Positions 1-12,977 of a stretch of DNA of 64,000 nt are shown here, piece by piece (the first letter of the stretch is position 1; the number at the start of each line of letters is the position of its first letter). Below the pieces are notes generated by a model. That model made no database searches. It was not told the origin of the DNA and saw nothing but the letters and a program-made list of their open reading frames with translations. Made by a program: the position numbers and the translations under genes. The stretch lies in the NCBI RefSeq assembly GCF_011386835.1, contig NC_088800.1, positions 13,850,572 to 13,914,571 on the forward strand, read 5' to 3'. This stretch comes from Chrysemys picta bellii (lineage: Eukaryota > Chordata > Testudines > Emydidae).

Positions 1-228
1 TTTGATCATGTCCCATATTACCACCCTGTAAGTCTCTGTCCTCCTCTACTGTGGCTGATCCACACAAGAGGTTCATTTGGTAGCCAAGGCCCCTGTCCTT
101 TAGCTCAAGCTATAGTGGACCATGTTTTAGTGTAAGAGATCCTGGGTTTAGTTTCCAATAAAAGGCCCTGGTTGGAGATCGTCCCAAGTGGATCTGCTCT
201 ACAATCACCGGGGGCAACTGAATGAATC
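1..228. other. unique non-coding sequence
   Basis: No repeat, RNA gene or exon recognised. Confidence 0.5.
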
Positions 229-835
229 CGGTGATAAGTATTTTATTAATTAATTAACCACAAAGCTCTGTTTGTTTACTTCCTACAGAACAGTGAATAT
301 AAGAAATGGGGTTTTCCCCAAACAGCACTCAGAATCAAAAGGGGATTTCATTTGATGATATTCACAGGTTTTCTTATTTGCTCCCCTTGAAACTTTGAGT
401 TTACTAACAAAACAAAATTCTACCCACTTTCATAGGCTGTGGCACCAACCAAGCTAGTGCTGGGCAGGAAATGATTGGTTTTCCCTGAGAAAAGTTTCAG
501 TTTTCAATTGCCAAAACAAAAAAAAACTTGTTTTTTATGAAAACCCAAATATTTTAATTGAAAATTAAATATTTTTTTAAATCTTTTTTTTCACTTGTAG
601 ATGACAAAATTTTAACCAGCCCTAATCTTAACTTCTTCTTGATTGGCCATGCTTTGCTCTTGTGCTGATAAATATGTTGTTAATTCACCACAAAGCTGTT
701 TGGTTTTTCCCTAAGCTAAGTGCATAGGAGAAATGTTTCTTTCCCCCAAACAACATTCACTCAAATTCAAGAGGGAATATCTTCTGATGGTGTTTATGGC
801 CCTTTCCTGTTTGCGCCCCTCGAAGAATCGGATTG
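229..835. repeat. two diverged direct copies of an unknown unit
   Basis: The stretches at about 233-400 and 669-830 are clearly related in the same order and orientation. Both contain ACCACAAAGCT, then an AGAAATG block, CCCCAAACA, GATTTCATTTGATG or its equivalent, and a GTTT-GC-CCCCT block. Divergence looks like roughly a quarter to a third by eye. The spacer holds an AT-rich segment (about 440-630) with AAAATTTTAACCAGCCCT. That segment resembles a dispersed AT-rich family also glimpsed near 8935-9020, 9715-9790 and 58030-58190. Whether this is a tandem duplication or two insertions of one family cannot be settled from this window. Confidence 0.55.
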
Positions 836-3725
836 CCAGCCAATTGGATGCTCCGCTTTAGCCCCTGGGCCCAACTGAGAAGTGATTCTAGAGAGAGCAC
901 GCAGGGTATAGGAGGACAACAAGCAGTACTCCCAGTACCATGGGACAGCTGAGTGACTGCCAATCCATCTGTGACAATCTGAGACATCGTAACTCACCCA
1001 TGCCCATTCAGCAATCATTCAAAAAAAAAAAAAAAAACAAGACTGAGATGGATCCTCCAGTCCCTGCTCTTCTTCTGGAGTATATTGCATCAGCATTATA
1101 GTGACCATCCAATCTAGGGTCAGATGCTGTCCCCCCTTATTTCCACTGAGCAGTATCTTACTTACCAGGAGTCCCTTTGCAAGCAAAGGAATAGCTTGTG
1201 GATTAAAATACTACTCAACAGGCCATAATTTCATGCCCTTACCCATGTACTTCCTTCGGTGGGACCAGTTCTGCAGTTAGGTAGCCTTCAGCAAGAGAGA
1301 GAATCTGGTGGCATGTGGATAAGCATGGAAGAATCTGTTCCACAGATTGTGAGCTGTGGAGCAGGGACCATGTTCTCCCTTTTATTGTACATATTTGTAC
1401 AGCACTAAGTGATCACCCAATAAGAACTGCCCACTTACAGGCCAGTTCTTATTTAGACCCAGACCCAAAGCGTGACCCCCACTACTCACAATTAGTCCCA
1501 CCCCACCAGATGGATGTGCTCAAATGGAATCAAAACAAGTATAAAAATGGAAAGGGACCATACCACTGCTTCCTATCAGCTCAGTAGGCAGCAGGACTTG
1601 CGAGAAACCTTTGAGCCACGCCATAGCTACATGGAGTTTTCTGCCGCTACAGAAAATCTTGTAAGAAACACGTTGCTATTACAGGGGAAACAGATACCAG
1701 ATCAAAAAGGTCTGCTTAAAGACAGTACATATGCCAGCTACAGGGGATTTCAAATATTTATAGTTTGCTACATTTTTAATCTTTAAGAGTTCCAGGGACT
1801 CTGTGCTTGGAATCTGATGCAAACTTACCCGACGTTGCACAAGATACAAGTCTTGTAAGAAGCTATAGCAACAGCAGCAGGAGGAAAATAAAGACTCGAG
1901 CAAAAGGTCCACCCTGCTGCCTGTCTGGTGGGGATCATTCCTGTCTCTGTACACTGACAAGAAGGACCTGAAATACACATCCCCACGCTGACTCAAGCAC
2001 CTTCCATTTCTATCCCCAGCTTCTCCCTCTTGGGTTTTGTGTGGGGACACGTGCAATGCCTCCCAACATAGCCGGATGCGAGGAGGAGACGGTATAAAGG
2101 AAGGTTCTCAGTTCCTGAGCTACTTCAGTAATAGCTGTATTAGCTCTGTATCAGAAGACGAAGGACGTCCCCACTCCATTGCAGGTTTCTGCCTTCCAGA
2201 TGATTAGTAACCTGTAGCAGATTAAAATTGCCCTGGAGAGTAATGCACAAGGTAATATGAAATTTGGAGTGTTGACTCCAGCAGTACTGAACCCTGGACC
2301 GAGGTGCCTTAGCAGAAACTTGGTACGTGCACAGGAAACCATGCCCACACACTCAATGCTTATGACACAGGTGTTTGAATTCGCGATGACTTTAGTTTCT
2401 GTCAACCTCTATTAGATCAGATTTCAGCCGTCTTTGCTCCTATTTTCCTTCCCCTTCTCCTCCTGCCTCTTTAAAAGCACCGCCACCCAAACCTGATACT
2501 GTATTTTAAGGCCTAAGCAGCCAATACTTAGTGGCTGACATTTCTCTGCTAATTTGGTGCAGAGCTGCATAAATTGTTAACATTTTATTATTTATCTGTC
2601 AAAGCAACTTAGTTCAAGGGGAGTCCTCTAAGCAATTTTGCCAGCTAATGTGCAAAGGGGGAGAGAGCGAGCAGAAACAGAGCACATTTTCCTGAACATG
2701 GGAATGTTAACACCCACCAAGGGAGTATAGCTCATAGGTAACAAGCCACCTGCCCTCCCGCTGAACTTGTTTTCCTAGAAGGGCTGTAGTTACCTTAGCA
2801 CTGCTCAGGCTGTAAAAGCGTGTCACATTAGCTGTTGTGAGGGCCCCAGCTCAGGGACGTTCACTGCAATGATCCTCCACAAGTCGAAGGCTGCTGATGA
2901 GAACACGGAGTAGCAGGCTTTCCTTGAAAAGCTAGCTGCTGCAATGCTATTCAACCTCTTTCCCATTCATTCCATGCCAGCGTGCAGCTAGACAGCAAGA
3001 ATATGGCCTTGAGCTCTGTGCCATACCCATTCATTTGTTCTATTTGGGGACGATAGTTGCTGCAGCAGGAGGAAAAGGTTAAGTTGCCCTATCCCCTTTT
3101 CCAAACAGGCGCATAGAAACCCTTTTGAGAGAGGTGAGCTGGAATCGCTTGTGGGCATTTAAATAAGAATACACAACATGCACCTCCCTACAGGGTGTTT
3201 AGAGAGTTATAATTACCCTGGCCTCTTCCTGCCTGCCATAATCTAGACTCATTAGAATGGCAATTAAGGGATTGCAATTGGATTGCCTCTCCCTGTGTTT
3301 TCTTTCTTTGGACAATGACTGGATCACAGCGAGGGCAGGAATGATCTCGTTCAGAGAACCATTAGGCTGTCCAACGCTAGCACTTGTGTAGCCAGGTCCC
3401 AAAGTTCATTGGCTTTTAGGGCTGGCTAAACTTTGACTTCCAGGTGGGATACCCACAGCAGAGCTGCTGGGCAGTTCTGAAGGGCCAGGCTTTACTACAT
3501 GGTAGGAAGGTGCATGGACACTGGTTTTCCAATAGCAGCCTGAAAATTTGGTCTGCTGGAGAGTACCACAATGTCACCTCTGAGCAGCAACATAATAACA
3601 CAGAAAGGGCAGAAATATTTATTGAACATGTATTTCTGAAAATATATAATGATGATGATACCCTTTCCATTCCAATGGTATCTTGGGAAGATGGTGAACA
3701 GCAGCTACTAAAGTAACATATTTTT
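836..3725. other. unique non-coding sequence
   Basis: A poly-A run lies at 1021-1037. No exon, RNA gene or clear mobile element was recognised. The AT-rich block at about 2480-2660 has the low-repeat, homeobox-site-rich look of conserved non-coding DNA, but this is only an impression. Open frames here are short and of chance length. Confidence 0.4.
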
Positions 3726-3730
3726 ATATC

Positions 3731-3864
3731 AGCAGGCAGCGGTGCTGGAACACTGTTTATAGTGGCGTTGCTGAAGGCGGAAATCATGTATTTGGGTTGT
3801 TATTACTACTACAAGCCAGGGGGTCTGGCAACACCCCCAGCACTCTCGCTCCAGCACCAGTGTG
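3731..3864 (+). mobile_element. degraded MITE of the GGTGCTGGAAC family
   Basis: The order GGTGCTGGAACA, TATAGTGG and GTTGCTGA, then AAGCCAGGGG and GCTCCAGCACC, matches the inverted orientation of the better element at 59957-60316. It is probably a non-autonomous DNA transposon. Terminal repeats are eroded and no target duplication is visible. Confidence 0.45.
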
Positions 3865-3889
3865 AGCATCGGCTAGTCCAGCACCAATG

Positions 3890-4175
3890 TCAGCAGGTCC
3901 CGATAACTTGAATCCAAGAGTTTTAAAAGAGCTGGCTGATGAGATCACTAATGTTGATTTTCAATAAGTCTTGGCACACTGGAGACGTTCCAGAAGACTG
4001 GATGAAAGCTACTGTTGTACCAATAATTAAAAAGGGATGGCCTCGTTAATTATATGCCTGTCATCTGATATCCGTGGATAATCATCTGAACATGAGCTCC
4101 CAGTGTGGCACTGTGGCTAAAAGGGCTAATGCGATCCTTGGATGCATAAACTCATATCTCATCCCAAGCCCTAAT
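3890..4175 (+). mobile_element. CR1 LINE relic, reverse transcriptase region, internally deleted
   Basis: In conceptual translation the first part reads like the start of a CR1 reverse transcriptase: a GPDNLNPRVLKEL-type stretch, then a segment ending in GDVPEDWMKATVVPI. Around 4050-4090 the sequence jumps to the C-terminal segment (a QCGTVAKRANAILGCIN-like stretch). A large internal part is therefore deleted. Frames are broken and the copy is dead. Confidence 0.7.
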
Positions 4176-5835
4176 GGGCATTTCTGACTGGACCATTTGT
4201 GATCTTTTGAAAACTCACAAGTCGCTCTAAGAAATGCATCATGGCTGTTTACTAATCATGTCACTAGGACACTAGTGCCGACACACCCGATTTGTGCAAA
4301 AAGAGCCATGGGATCTTTCATTGACCCCAAGATTGGGGGGAGGGGATCCCAATGCCTCCCGCAGCCCAGCACTGTACTGAGATGGGCATTGGATTCTGCA
4401 CCGCCGGAGCAAGAGGAGTTCAGCCTACTAAACTAATTCCCCAAAGCCAGGCCCTGAAGCATAGTGTCCCCTAGCACCATACTGGGCGATTGGTTTAGCG
4501 CTGACTCGAGAGAGAAGGGCCACTGTAACTCAACGAGAGGCCACGCTTTGGTGAAATGGCCCTGTAACATGCAGTGGTTTAGAATGTGACGTCTATAAGG
4601 AATTGACCTGGGCGTTTGGTTTTGCTTTTATCCCGAATTGCCATTGTTTTTCCACTTGTCATGTTACGGCGCCACATGTTCGCTTTGGAGTTTTAATCTG
4701 AAGCATTCGCTTTCCTTGGCTCCCATTCCTCCTGGCATAACACCGGCTTTGATGTATTAAGTCATCGCTTTTTGCGTGTATGCTTTTTAATCCTTTTAAT
4801 TCCTTTGATTGTTGGATGTCGAAAGACAAAGGGAATAAATAACAGGAACAAAGACGGAAATGTGTGCGCAGGGAGCTTTCCTCCGGCAAACACCGAGGCT
4901 GTTTTTTGCTTGGCTCACAAAACTATCCCAGCTCACTTAAATCATCTTTCCAAATGGACAGTGTGCAGTAGGTGGTGTTGTCTTAAATAAGGTTCAATAG
5001 CAAAGGTGTGCAGGGAGTTGGCTAGCTCCTCGCTTGGTTCTGAGCTTCAAAATGCATTCCATAAAAAATAGGGATACATTGCAAATCAGAGGAATTTCTT
5101 GTTTTTATAGCTGGAAAACTGTTTTTTTCCATCCATGATTTTAAGCTGTCTGGGCATGTAAATCCCCACAGTTGTTGCTCTGAAAAGTGACTAGGGACCC
5201 TGACCAATTCAAATGTCAGAGACATTCAAGACCCAATGTTCTTTTAATCAGTTCCCTCCGCCCCCCTTTTCCCATTCACCCCATGCTCCCTTCCCTTGAA
5301 GAAGTCTTCACCACCAGGCTCAGCAAGTCTCCATGTCTCAGCTGGGCTCTGGCTGGCTGATCAATTCATATCGTATGCATTTGGCATTCCAGACATACAG
5401 TTCACTCTGGAGTGTGCTCGAAGGGGAGCCTGTCCCTGGGGTGATGGTTTATTCAATCATCTTAAAGTCAAGGAAGCCAAGCACGGAGGTGGGGTGGGGT
5501 GGAGAAGTATCTCTTAAAATCCTGGGGTGGAGGAAACTGGGTCAAAGTCCAAGCTCCATACTTTATCTAGAATGCAATCCTTAAAATATAGCCCTAGATG
5601 ACTGTTTATTAATAGTCCTCAAATATTATAAAGTATGACCACATTATGTATACTCTCCCCTACAGTTTCTGCCAATAGAAACCCTTTCCAACCATGCAGC
5701 CTTAAATTGGAAAGTTGAATATACTTTAGTCTCTCTGCATTAACCAGCTTTGCTTAGAAAATAAATCTAAGGCAATCTGAAGAGTAATTGACCCAACTGC
5801 ACACAGCAAGGTGACTTCTTTGATCACCTTCTAGT
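4176..5835. other. unique non-coding sequence
   Basis: No mobile element or exon recognised. The stretch at about 4600-4990 is low in recognisable repeats and could be a conserved non-coding element; this is inference only. Confidence 0.4.
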
Positions 5836-5844
5836 GTATATAAC

Positions 5845-6048
5845 AATAAAGCACTTTTCATCAGTCGCTGTCAAAGTGCTTTACAAAGGAGAGTAGTGTC
5901 ATTATTCCCATTTTACAGATGGTAAAACTGAGGCACAGAGCAATGACGTGACTTGTCCAAGTTCACCTAACATACCAGTGGCTGAGCAGAGACTAGAAGC
6001 CTGGTAATCTGAGTCCCAGTTTAGCGCACTAGCCACTAGGCAATGATG
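5845..6048 (-). repeat. MIR-type SINE
   Basis: Shows the hallmark MIR core on the reverse strand: CCCATTTTACAGATGG, AAACTGAGGCACAGAG, a TGACTTGTCCAAG block, a GTGGCTGAGCAGAGACT block and a GTAATCTGAGTCCCAG block. The order and spacing match the reverse complement of the family. Old and diverged. Confidence 0.85.
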
Positions 6049-7034
6049 ACTCATATATTGTGAGATTCATGAATGGGATGTGGGGGCATAGTGTGTGCAT
6101 CTTGGATGCTTTTCAGGCCTTGTGTGTATGCTGCACGTTAGTCAGTTGTACTTTCCTCCTACTCCATGTGCGATTACCTCACAGCTTTGTTCTCCGTGAT
6201 AACGTCTCTAATCTCACCAGTCTCAGTGTAAAAGCAAAATGACCTGTCATCCTTAATCACATGCGCCCACCATGCCCAATGCTTCCACAGTGGAAGCCGT
6301 CATGGCTGCACCCTGCCTGTCCTTTTAAGTGGCTCCAGCTGAGAGGGGAGCATGCTGTGTTGTGTGCTCATCAACGTTAACGGGCTCCTTCTGACTCGCC
6401 CGGCATGGAATAGCATGACGTAATTGAAAGTGGATTTGTAACATACTGTATGGCCTAAGGACTTGGGAAGAAGTAGGCTTCCCCAGTAGCCCAAATCTGA
6501 GAAAGATGAGGGGCAAAAAATTGCTTTCTCATCCAAGCGGCCCTGCGCATCTGCAAGATTTACTGTCTGCTGGTAAGAAGCTGAGGTGGAAACTCACTCA
6601 AACAATAACAGATTGATAATGAAATATTGATTGCCAGAGTGTGACTTGTGTTGATTTCACCCCTTTCCTCCTGCAGAACCCAGAGCGTCTGAGGGTGTGT
6701 CGATTGGCTGGTGGTGCTGCCGCTGTTGCAGCTTGGTGTGTTTTGATGCTTCTTAAAAACAACAGTGATTATTATTTGATGCACTTTTGAATGTGTGAAT
6801 GGTTCTAATTTTCTCCCCTGTCCCTGGGGCCTTGCTTGGTTGTTGTTTTGAAAATGAGATGGTGCATCATGAAAAAAAGTCTGTCCACAAAGCAAGTGTT
6901 TTAATCAATAAATCAGCTCAGCAAGGCCACAGCTCTGTAATTTAGGAGCAACTCTGCCAGTTTGTTCATTTCTTACATTTATCACCACCTCACCCTCAGC
7001 TACCCTTACACCCACGGGCATTGGGTGAGACACC
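6049..7034. other. unique non-coding sequence
   Basis: No repeat or exon recognised. AT-rich tracts near 6380-6470 and 6760-6960 look non-repetitive. Confidence 0.4.
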
Positions 7035-7042
7035 CCATCAGG

Positions 7043-7238
7043 CAGGGCCGGCTCCAGCATTTCTGCCGCCCCAAGCAAAAAAAAAAAGCTGCGATCGGCG
7101 GGCGGCAGTTCAGCGGCAGGTCCTTCGCTCCTAGAGGGAGTGAGGGACCTGCCGCCCCTGAATTGCCGCAGGTGCTGCCCCTCTCCCTTGGCCGCCCCAA
7201 GCACCTGCTTGTTAAGCTGGTGCCTGGAGCCGGCCCTG
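7043..7238. mobile_element. hAT MITE, CAGGGCCGGCTCCAG family
   Basis: Terminal inverted repeats are CAGGGCCGGCTCCAG on the left and its complement CTGGAGCCGGCCCTG on the right. A perfect 8-bp target duplication CCATCAGG lies at 7035-7042 and 7239-7246. The interior is GC-rich with an A-run and carries no transposase, so the element is non-autonomous. Sister copies are at 29883-30076 and, more diverged, 27126-27428. Confidence 0.93.
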
Positions 7239-7246
7239 CCATCAGG

Positions 7247-7625
7247 GAGGCTAGCGCCCCTCCCCCCCCCCCCGGCCCTACCCCTTCTGCCCAAGGCCCC
7301 ACCCCCTGCATGCCGGAGCCCCAAGTGCGCCCCCCCATGGTGATTGGAGGATCCCCAAGACTCTCCCTCCCCTCGGCCGGACACACTCCGGCCTGCCCAC
7401 CTCAGTCACAAACCCCGGCCAAACCCTGCCCCTGTCCAAGCGCCAGGTCCGAGTGCTGCCCCTGGCTGCCAGCGGGCCTGAGCAACTGGCCACCAGCTGG
7501 AGCTGAGCCAAGGGGGAGAATGGGCAGGGCCTCCCAAAGCAACATGGGTGGGGCCACGGCCTGGGTCAGGGGAGGCTTAGCCTGCCCTGGCCTTTACTAC
7601 TCACTGACCATGCTTACGCCTGGGT
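7247..7625. repeat. C-rich low-complexity sequence
   Basis: Poly-C runs and CCCCACCCCC-type words dominate. The composition resembles other C-rich stretches at 13000-13760 and 25490-25850. The long open frames here on both strands result from low stop-codon density in C-rich DNA and are not genes. Confidence 0.5.
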
Positions 7626-7769
7626 AGACAATCAAAAGGAAGTTCCCAAATTCCACTAGATGCAATTTATTCTTTGTTCTTTTTTGGAGGGAGCTAGTGA
7701 AAGGTGCCAGACTGTGGAATGATAAGCCCATGTTCTTTTGGAATTTAGAGTAGGGGGTATATTTATTAC

Positions 7770-7865
7770 CCTGTTGCCTTGGGCAAATTACTTAATTTCT
7801 CTGTTTATCTGCAAAATGGGTATTAATACCTCCCAAAGATATGCTTGAGGCTTAATTAATATACA
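7770..7865 (+). repeat. MIR-type SINE fragment
   Basis: GGGCAAATTACTTAATTTCT, a CTGCAAAATGGGTATTAATA block, ACCTCCCAAAG and GAGGCTTAATTAAT reproduce the 3' half of a MIR-type SINE. Confidence 0.7.
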
Positions 7866-10430
7866 AAGTAAGTATAGCCATTATGCTCAGCTAGGGGCAG
7901 CATATAGGGAATTTTATTCCTTATATTATTTGGCTATCCACACTAGATAGAACAGCTCTGACTATGCCAGGTAACACCCTCCAGGGTAACAATGGCAGGT
8001 GAAAATGTGTCTAGTGCCTCAACCCATCAGCTTAAAGTTACTTAAAATCTTCTTGGCTATGCCTGCACAGAAAGAAACAGTCATGAAATATTGTAACCTC
8101 TGGATCTTTCCAGGAAGATAACTTCAGATCTTCCATGAGAGAGGCATGCTCAACTCAGAGGGAAGGAATTGACTGACTGAGGAGAATAAGCAAAGAATAC
8201 CCCGTCTGGAACATTGCATTAAGAACAGTAAATAAAAAGACATTGACGGTCTGAGAGGAAAATGTGAGTTCCACTAACAAAGGAACATTTATTTCTTGCC
8301 AATCTAAGCCAGTGATGCTGTTCCCCATCATTGTGAATAGAAGAGGTGGTCATATTCTTTGTGATTTACAGTCAGTCAACTCAGCATGCTTTCTGTCGGG
8401 GGAAAAAGTTGATTTCATATATGAGAGAACGGGCAATGGAAAACCTGGCATTACAATCTGGGCCTTTTTTCCCATTGAGGGAGGGGATGCTCAGTATCTC
8501 TTGGGGTTGGAGCTTTAGTAGCCCGGTGTCTGACTGTCACACAGAGCCATGTTGACAACTGTATGAGAGTCACCTAGGCTGATGGAAAAGGCAATTAAAA
8601 TGGCTAAGAGGATCAACCAACACCATAGTGGATTAGGCCATGATTGTAGGTTGCACCGTCCATTTATTTCCCATCAACACAATATGTACATCCTAACCAC
8701 TGACTCTTGGATTTTATTCCAACATTGTCCTCTGGCTTCTGACACTGAACACTGGGACTATCTCAGGTCTTTTAGGATGGGTGCTAACAGTCTAATTCAG
8801 TTCCTTTTCAGGAGAAACTCCGATCAATCCCTCCCTATAGCCGCTTGGCATCTCTGGCTCAACAGGAAGAAATAGGAAGCACCATCCAGACTAATACTAT
8901 GCTTGCAAAGCATGACTGCAAACTAGGTGCAAATAGACTGAATTGAAATTTTTTGTCAAAATTCATCAAAATGTTCACAGGCTATTTTCGCCATTTTCAA
9001 TCCTGGAAGGTGAACTAGGATCTTTCTTACGTCCACATGCATTGGAGTATAAAGTGGACCAAAGGATCAGCACTTGGACTCTTAAGTATAATTTAGGAGA
9101 ATGGTTTATGATCTGCTAAAAACAATTTCTGATTTTATGCCTTCCCCATACCTCATTCTGTCTTCAAAGTGGATAGGTACCTTTCTCCATATGCAAACTC
9201 CGCATTAATAATGGAGGTTATCAAGATCTTGTTCCTTTTCTTCAAGTCACTGAATATTCTCAGCCCAGGATATCTAAAATTTTGCCAAAATCTCATACCC
9301 TTGTACAAAATGGGTGTATGCCTGCAAGTTTACAGGCCTAATTTGACTCAGGGGGTTATGTATTTTTTTTACTGGTAGTTTAATAGGCAAATAACAAAAC
9401 CATATAAATAAAACCACCTTTGATATTAATAAGAATCATTGAAGACATCATCATTAACAAGACGTGTTGCCTAAAATGCATTACTTCCTGGAAATAAGGA
9501 ATGAGGAAAATTTGCATCTAATTTAATGAACGACTTTGAAAATACCAAGAGGACAAATTCTACATTTCTCAGCATCTGTTCCCTTTGGAGAACTTCTGAA
9601 ACAGAAGTTAGCAGTAGCCGCAGGAATGGTGTTATCTCAAAAGCACAACAAGAGGAAAGTGGTGAGGTGATGAAGAGGTACAGATTTGTCCAACTTTTGT
9701 GTCATTAATTCAGATCCAGCCCTGGTCAGTTGAGCTGGGTGAAATTTATCAAATGAAACTGGTTTTCACTGAAAAATGCAGATCTGGGTCAAACTAAATA
9801 TTGAGCGAATTTGTATTGAATTGGCTGAATTGTTTAATTAAAAAAAATGGAAATGTCATTGTGATAGAAAAGCCACCTTTAAATCCCCCTGAGTAGCCAA
9901 AATGAACCAGCGAAAAGCAACTGCATTTGCCTCTCAAACAACCTCCTGCGTCTTTCCTTTTTCCTTTTAATTTTGCCAAGGACTAAGAATAATGTTATAT
10001 CAACTGGTCATGTGGAAATGGAGAAAATAGCTACCTGTACAGTCCTGTGAAGCACCTGAGCAGCATCTCGAAAGTACCCTGTCCCCCTTCCTTTTTCAGT
10101 CAGCAGTCTCCAGGAAATGAGAAACCGTCCCTTTTGTGGTCTCCCCCGGGGGCAGCCTCATCTGCACGCAATTTGTCATTTAGTGCAGTTAGATGAGAGA
10201 TCATGTCCTTCTGTTAGCCGAGCTGTGATCCTGCAGCTGCAGCATCAGTTTCCCTCCCCCTTGTCACCCCCGCTATATCTGTCTGGTTGTAACTATCAGC
10301 TGAAATTCTGTTGCAATTTACACCTGGGAAAGGCCAGGGAGTCCCCTCGCCCCAGGAACAGCTCCACCAGCAAGAGAGCTGAACAGGAAGGAGGGAGGGT
10401 GGCATGAGGATGAGACCAGCAGCCCAGCCA
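7866..10430. other. mostly unique non-coding sequence
   Basis: Two short AT-rich patches (about 8935-9020 and 9715-9790) contain AAATTTT/GTCAAAAT words similar to the family at 440-630 and 58030-58190. Otherwise no repeat or exon was recognised. Confidence 0.35.
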
Positions 10431-10436
10431 TTCCTG

Positions 10437-10580
10437 AGCTCTAACTCTGACACTGACTGCTTTGGACAAGTCACGTCACCTCTCTGTGCCTCCTGATCTG
10501 GAGAAGGGGGAGATGCTCACCACTCCCTCCCAGGGATGGTTGAGAGGATGTTTGTACGGCACTGCCCTGGTGCTGAGAGT
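10437..10580 (+). repeat. MIR-type SINE
   Basis: Reads CTCTAACTCTGACACTGACT, GGACAAGTCACGTCACCTCT and CTGTGCCTCC, then GAGAAGGGGGAGATG and CTCCCAGGGATGGTTGAGAG, and ends in a TTTGTACGGCACTG block. This is the MIR order in plus orientation. Confidence 0.75.
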
Positions 10581-12139
10581 GATTGGGCCAGAGGTTCGAG
10601 AGAGCTCAACCCATCTGAGCATAATGTGGCCACAAATTCCCAGCAGCCAATTCCCCTGGGTGTAACTGGGCTGGATCCAGGTCTGCATCCCTGCCCCATC
10701 CCCATTGATACAGGGTGCATGTCAGGTATCGGAGGGAGCATGTCAGAGGGGAGAGGGTGTGCCCGAGGCTATCCTCCACTGATGTAGGGTGCATTAAAGA
10801 CCCTGCATCAGTGATGCAATGAAGAGCAGTCCAGTCGCAGCTCCCAGTAGAGTAGGACGAAGGCTGATCCTCAGAACCAAGTATTTATAACCAGCTTCCT
10901 GACATCCTCCCCCTCTGTTCTGTGCTGAGGGACCAGCTTCCCTGTGGTTACCAGCCTACGAGGAAAAACGCCTCCACCTGGTGTGTGTGGCAGGGGCCGC
11001 TGAATTAGACAAGCCACAAACTACCCCAGTCCCACAGTCGTTCCTCTCTCTACTGGAAATGCAAAATAAATGAATAAATTCAGAGGATGGTCCTTAGTCA
11101 AAAGGAGGCAGCACGGAGTTTCTGAACCTCTCTCTCCAGAGTTCCTAGTACCTGGAAAATTGAACTGGAGGTGGGGGTGGAGGAAACGTGGGGAAAGCCA
11201 TGGAAGTGAATGAAGGGGAAAACTGCAAAAAGCTGCTGCTTTTCAGTAGACTTTTACCCATCAGCTTTGACATAAGTACCATATTCCAGCTGTAAAATAT
11301 AATGAGAGCAGTGAGTCAGAAAGGAGCTGTCCATCGAGCAGCAGAATGTGTTCTCAGCCAAAGAGAGGGATGTGAAATTCATGCAAATAGGGCCCAGCTC
11401 CCCGCGCTTCCTACTTAAGAAAGTAGGAGTGTGACACAATCAGCAGAAAGTGTTTGCACCGGGCTGACGGTTTCACATGCTCTTCTGAGTCAGCTTTCAC
11501 CTCCCAGCTCTGCATCAAGTTGAGCAAGCAGCTTCCCTCCATCAACTTTTGCTCCCAAAACTCTGCTTACAAGGCATAAGTGTTCCACTGGGTTGCTTCT
11601 CAGCTCTGATGGGCTAAAACTAAGGCCAACCCCGACAGATTTGGATGTGATCCCATCTCAAAGCCTGGCCTGTGTTCCAGGACGTGGGAGAGTAGCTCTT
11701 TCAGCTCAGGGGTGTCCTTTCTCTGATGTCCGCCAGGCTTTACCCAACAATCCATCATTCCATCTTTTATGTCCATAGTCCAAAGGATGGACTCCACAAC
11801 TGGTTAAGTTAAAGGGCTCCTTTGGAAACAAGAACCTTCCTCGTTTCATTTTCTTTGTGGATTTAATGCAGGTGAAAGGTATCAGAGTGGTGTGAAATTC
11901 TCTCTATATATCACAGTACAGGTGCAGCACAGACAGCAGACACCATTTCAGCTTGCAGGGATCCCCAGTTCTAGAGCTGAGAATGGAGTTGAGTCTTCAT
12001 GGCCCCTTCCGATCCTTGCTGTCTCTCCCTAGATTGCCAGAAAGTAGGGAGAAGTACTGCTATGTGCAAAAGGAGACCTGTTTGCTAGGAATTGGGCTGA
12101 GCCCCACTAATTCACTTCACATAGGGCACCACACAGCTG
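10581..12139. other. unique non-coding sequence
   Basis: No exon or clear mobile element recognised. Confidence 0.35.
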
Positions 12140-12149
12140 TCATGTTGTA

Positions 12150-12238
12150 AGAACTTCGGATCATTACAGACCTGGGCTCAATTTGAACTGGTGACTTAGA
12201 GGCGAAGGTCACTCTGTTCCTCTGAGCCACCATCTCCC
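12150..12238 (-). repeat. possible tRNA-derived SINE fragment
   Basis: Reverse-strand order resembles a SINE head: a TGGCTCAGAGGAACAG segment, then GAGCCCAGGTC. It is short, diverged and of uncertain family. Confidence 0.3.
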
Positions 12239-12759
12239 TTCATATGAGCTGTGTTTGGGTGACTTAAATACACAGAAGCATTTGGCCCAGCTCTGGGAGA
12301 AAGTGCTGCCATATTAACGCCATCAGGAACAGTAACTGATTAACCCACTAACTAATGATTAGGAAGAGCCTTAAAGCGGTAAAGTCTGATGCACGCGCTA
12401 AGTATCAGTATTATTTCTGCTCTCATTATCCAAGACCAAACATTCTGACCCCTTCACCTACAACCTCCACCAGCTCACTTCATCTAAGGTCAGGAAATAC
12501 TAATTTGCTCTGTCCTCTTGTATATCTCGATCCAGGAACTGAGTCATCCATGGGCCGTAATGAAAGGACACAATTGACTCAATGTTGAAACATAAACAAA
12601 AGCATGTGATGAGCTGTTGTCTGTCAAACCTTTTTCTCTCCATATCTGAGCCACTGACGGGATGATACAAGTTTGCTGTGTTGATGGAAATTGCATGTTT
12701 ACTATTGCCTTCGTCCTGGCTCCCATAGGATCCGTTCACCAGGAGGTAACTCACTAAAT

Positions 12760-12977
12760 CAGGGGTCAGCAACCTTTCAGAAGTGGTGTGCTGAGACTTC
12801 ATTTATTCACTCTAATTTAAGGTTTCGCGCGCTGGTAATACATTTTAACGTTTTTAGAAGGTCTCTCTCTATAAGTCTATAAACTATTGTTGTATGTAAA
12901 GTAAACAAGTTTTTTTAAAAATGTTTAAGAAGCTTCATTTAAAATTAAATTAAAATGCAGATCTTATCAGTTTAGTG
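12760..12977 (+). mobile_element. hAT-type repeat, right end missing
   Basis: Starts CAGGGGTCAGCAACC, a hAT-type terminus. An AT-rich body with TTTTAACGTTTTTAGAAGG and TTTAAAATTAAATTAAAATG follows. The expected inverted right terminus (GGTTGC..ACCCCTG) is absent, so the copy is truncated where a second hAT-like terminus begins at 12978. Confidence 0.65.

Noticed and set aside
6962..7627. 221-codon plus-strand frame over a GC-rich segment
   Set aside because: It spans a hAT MITE and poly-C low-complexity DNA, and overlapping frames occur on both strands. Stop codons are simply rare in C-rich sequence.
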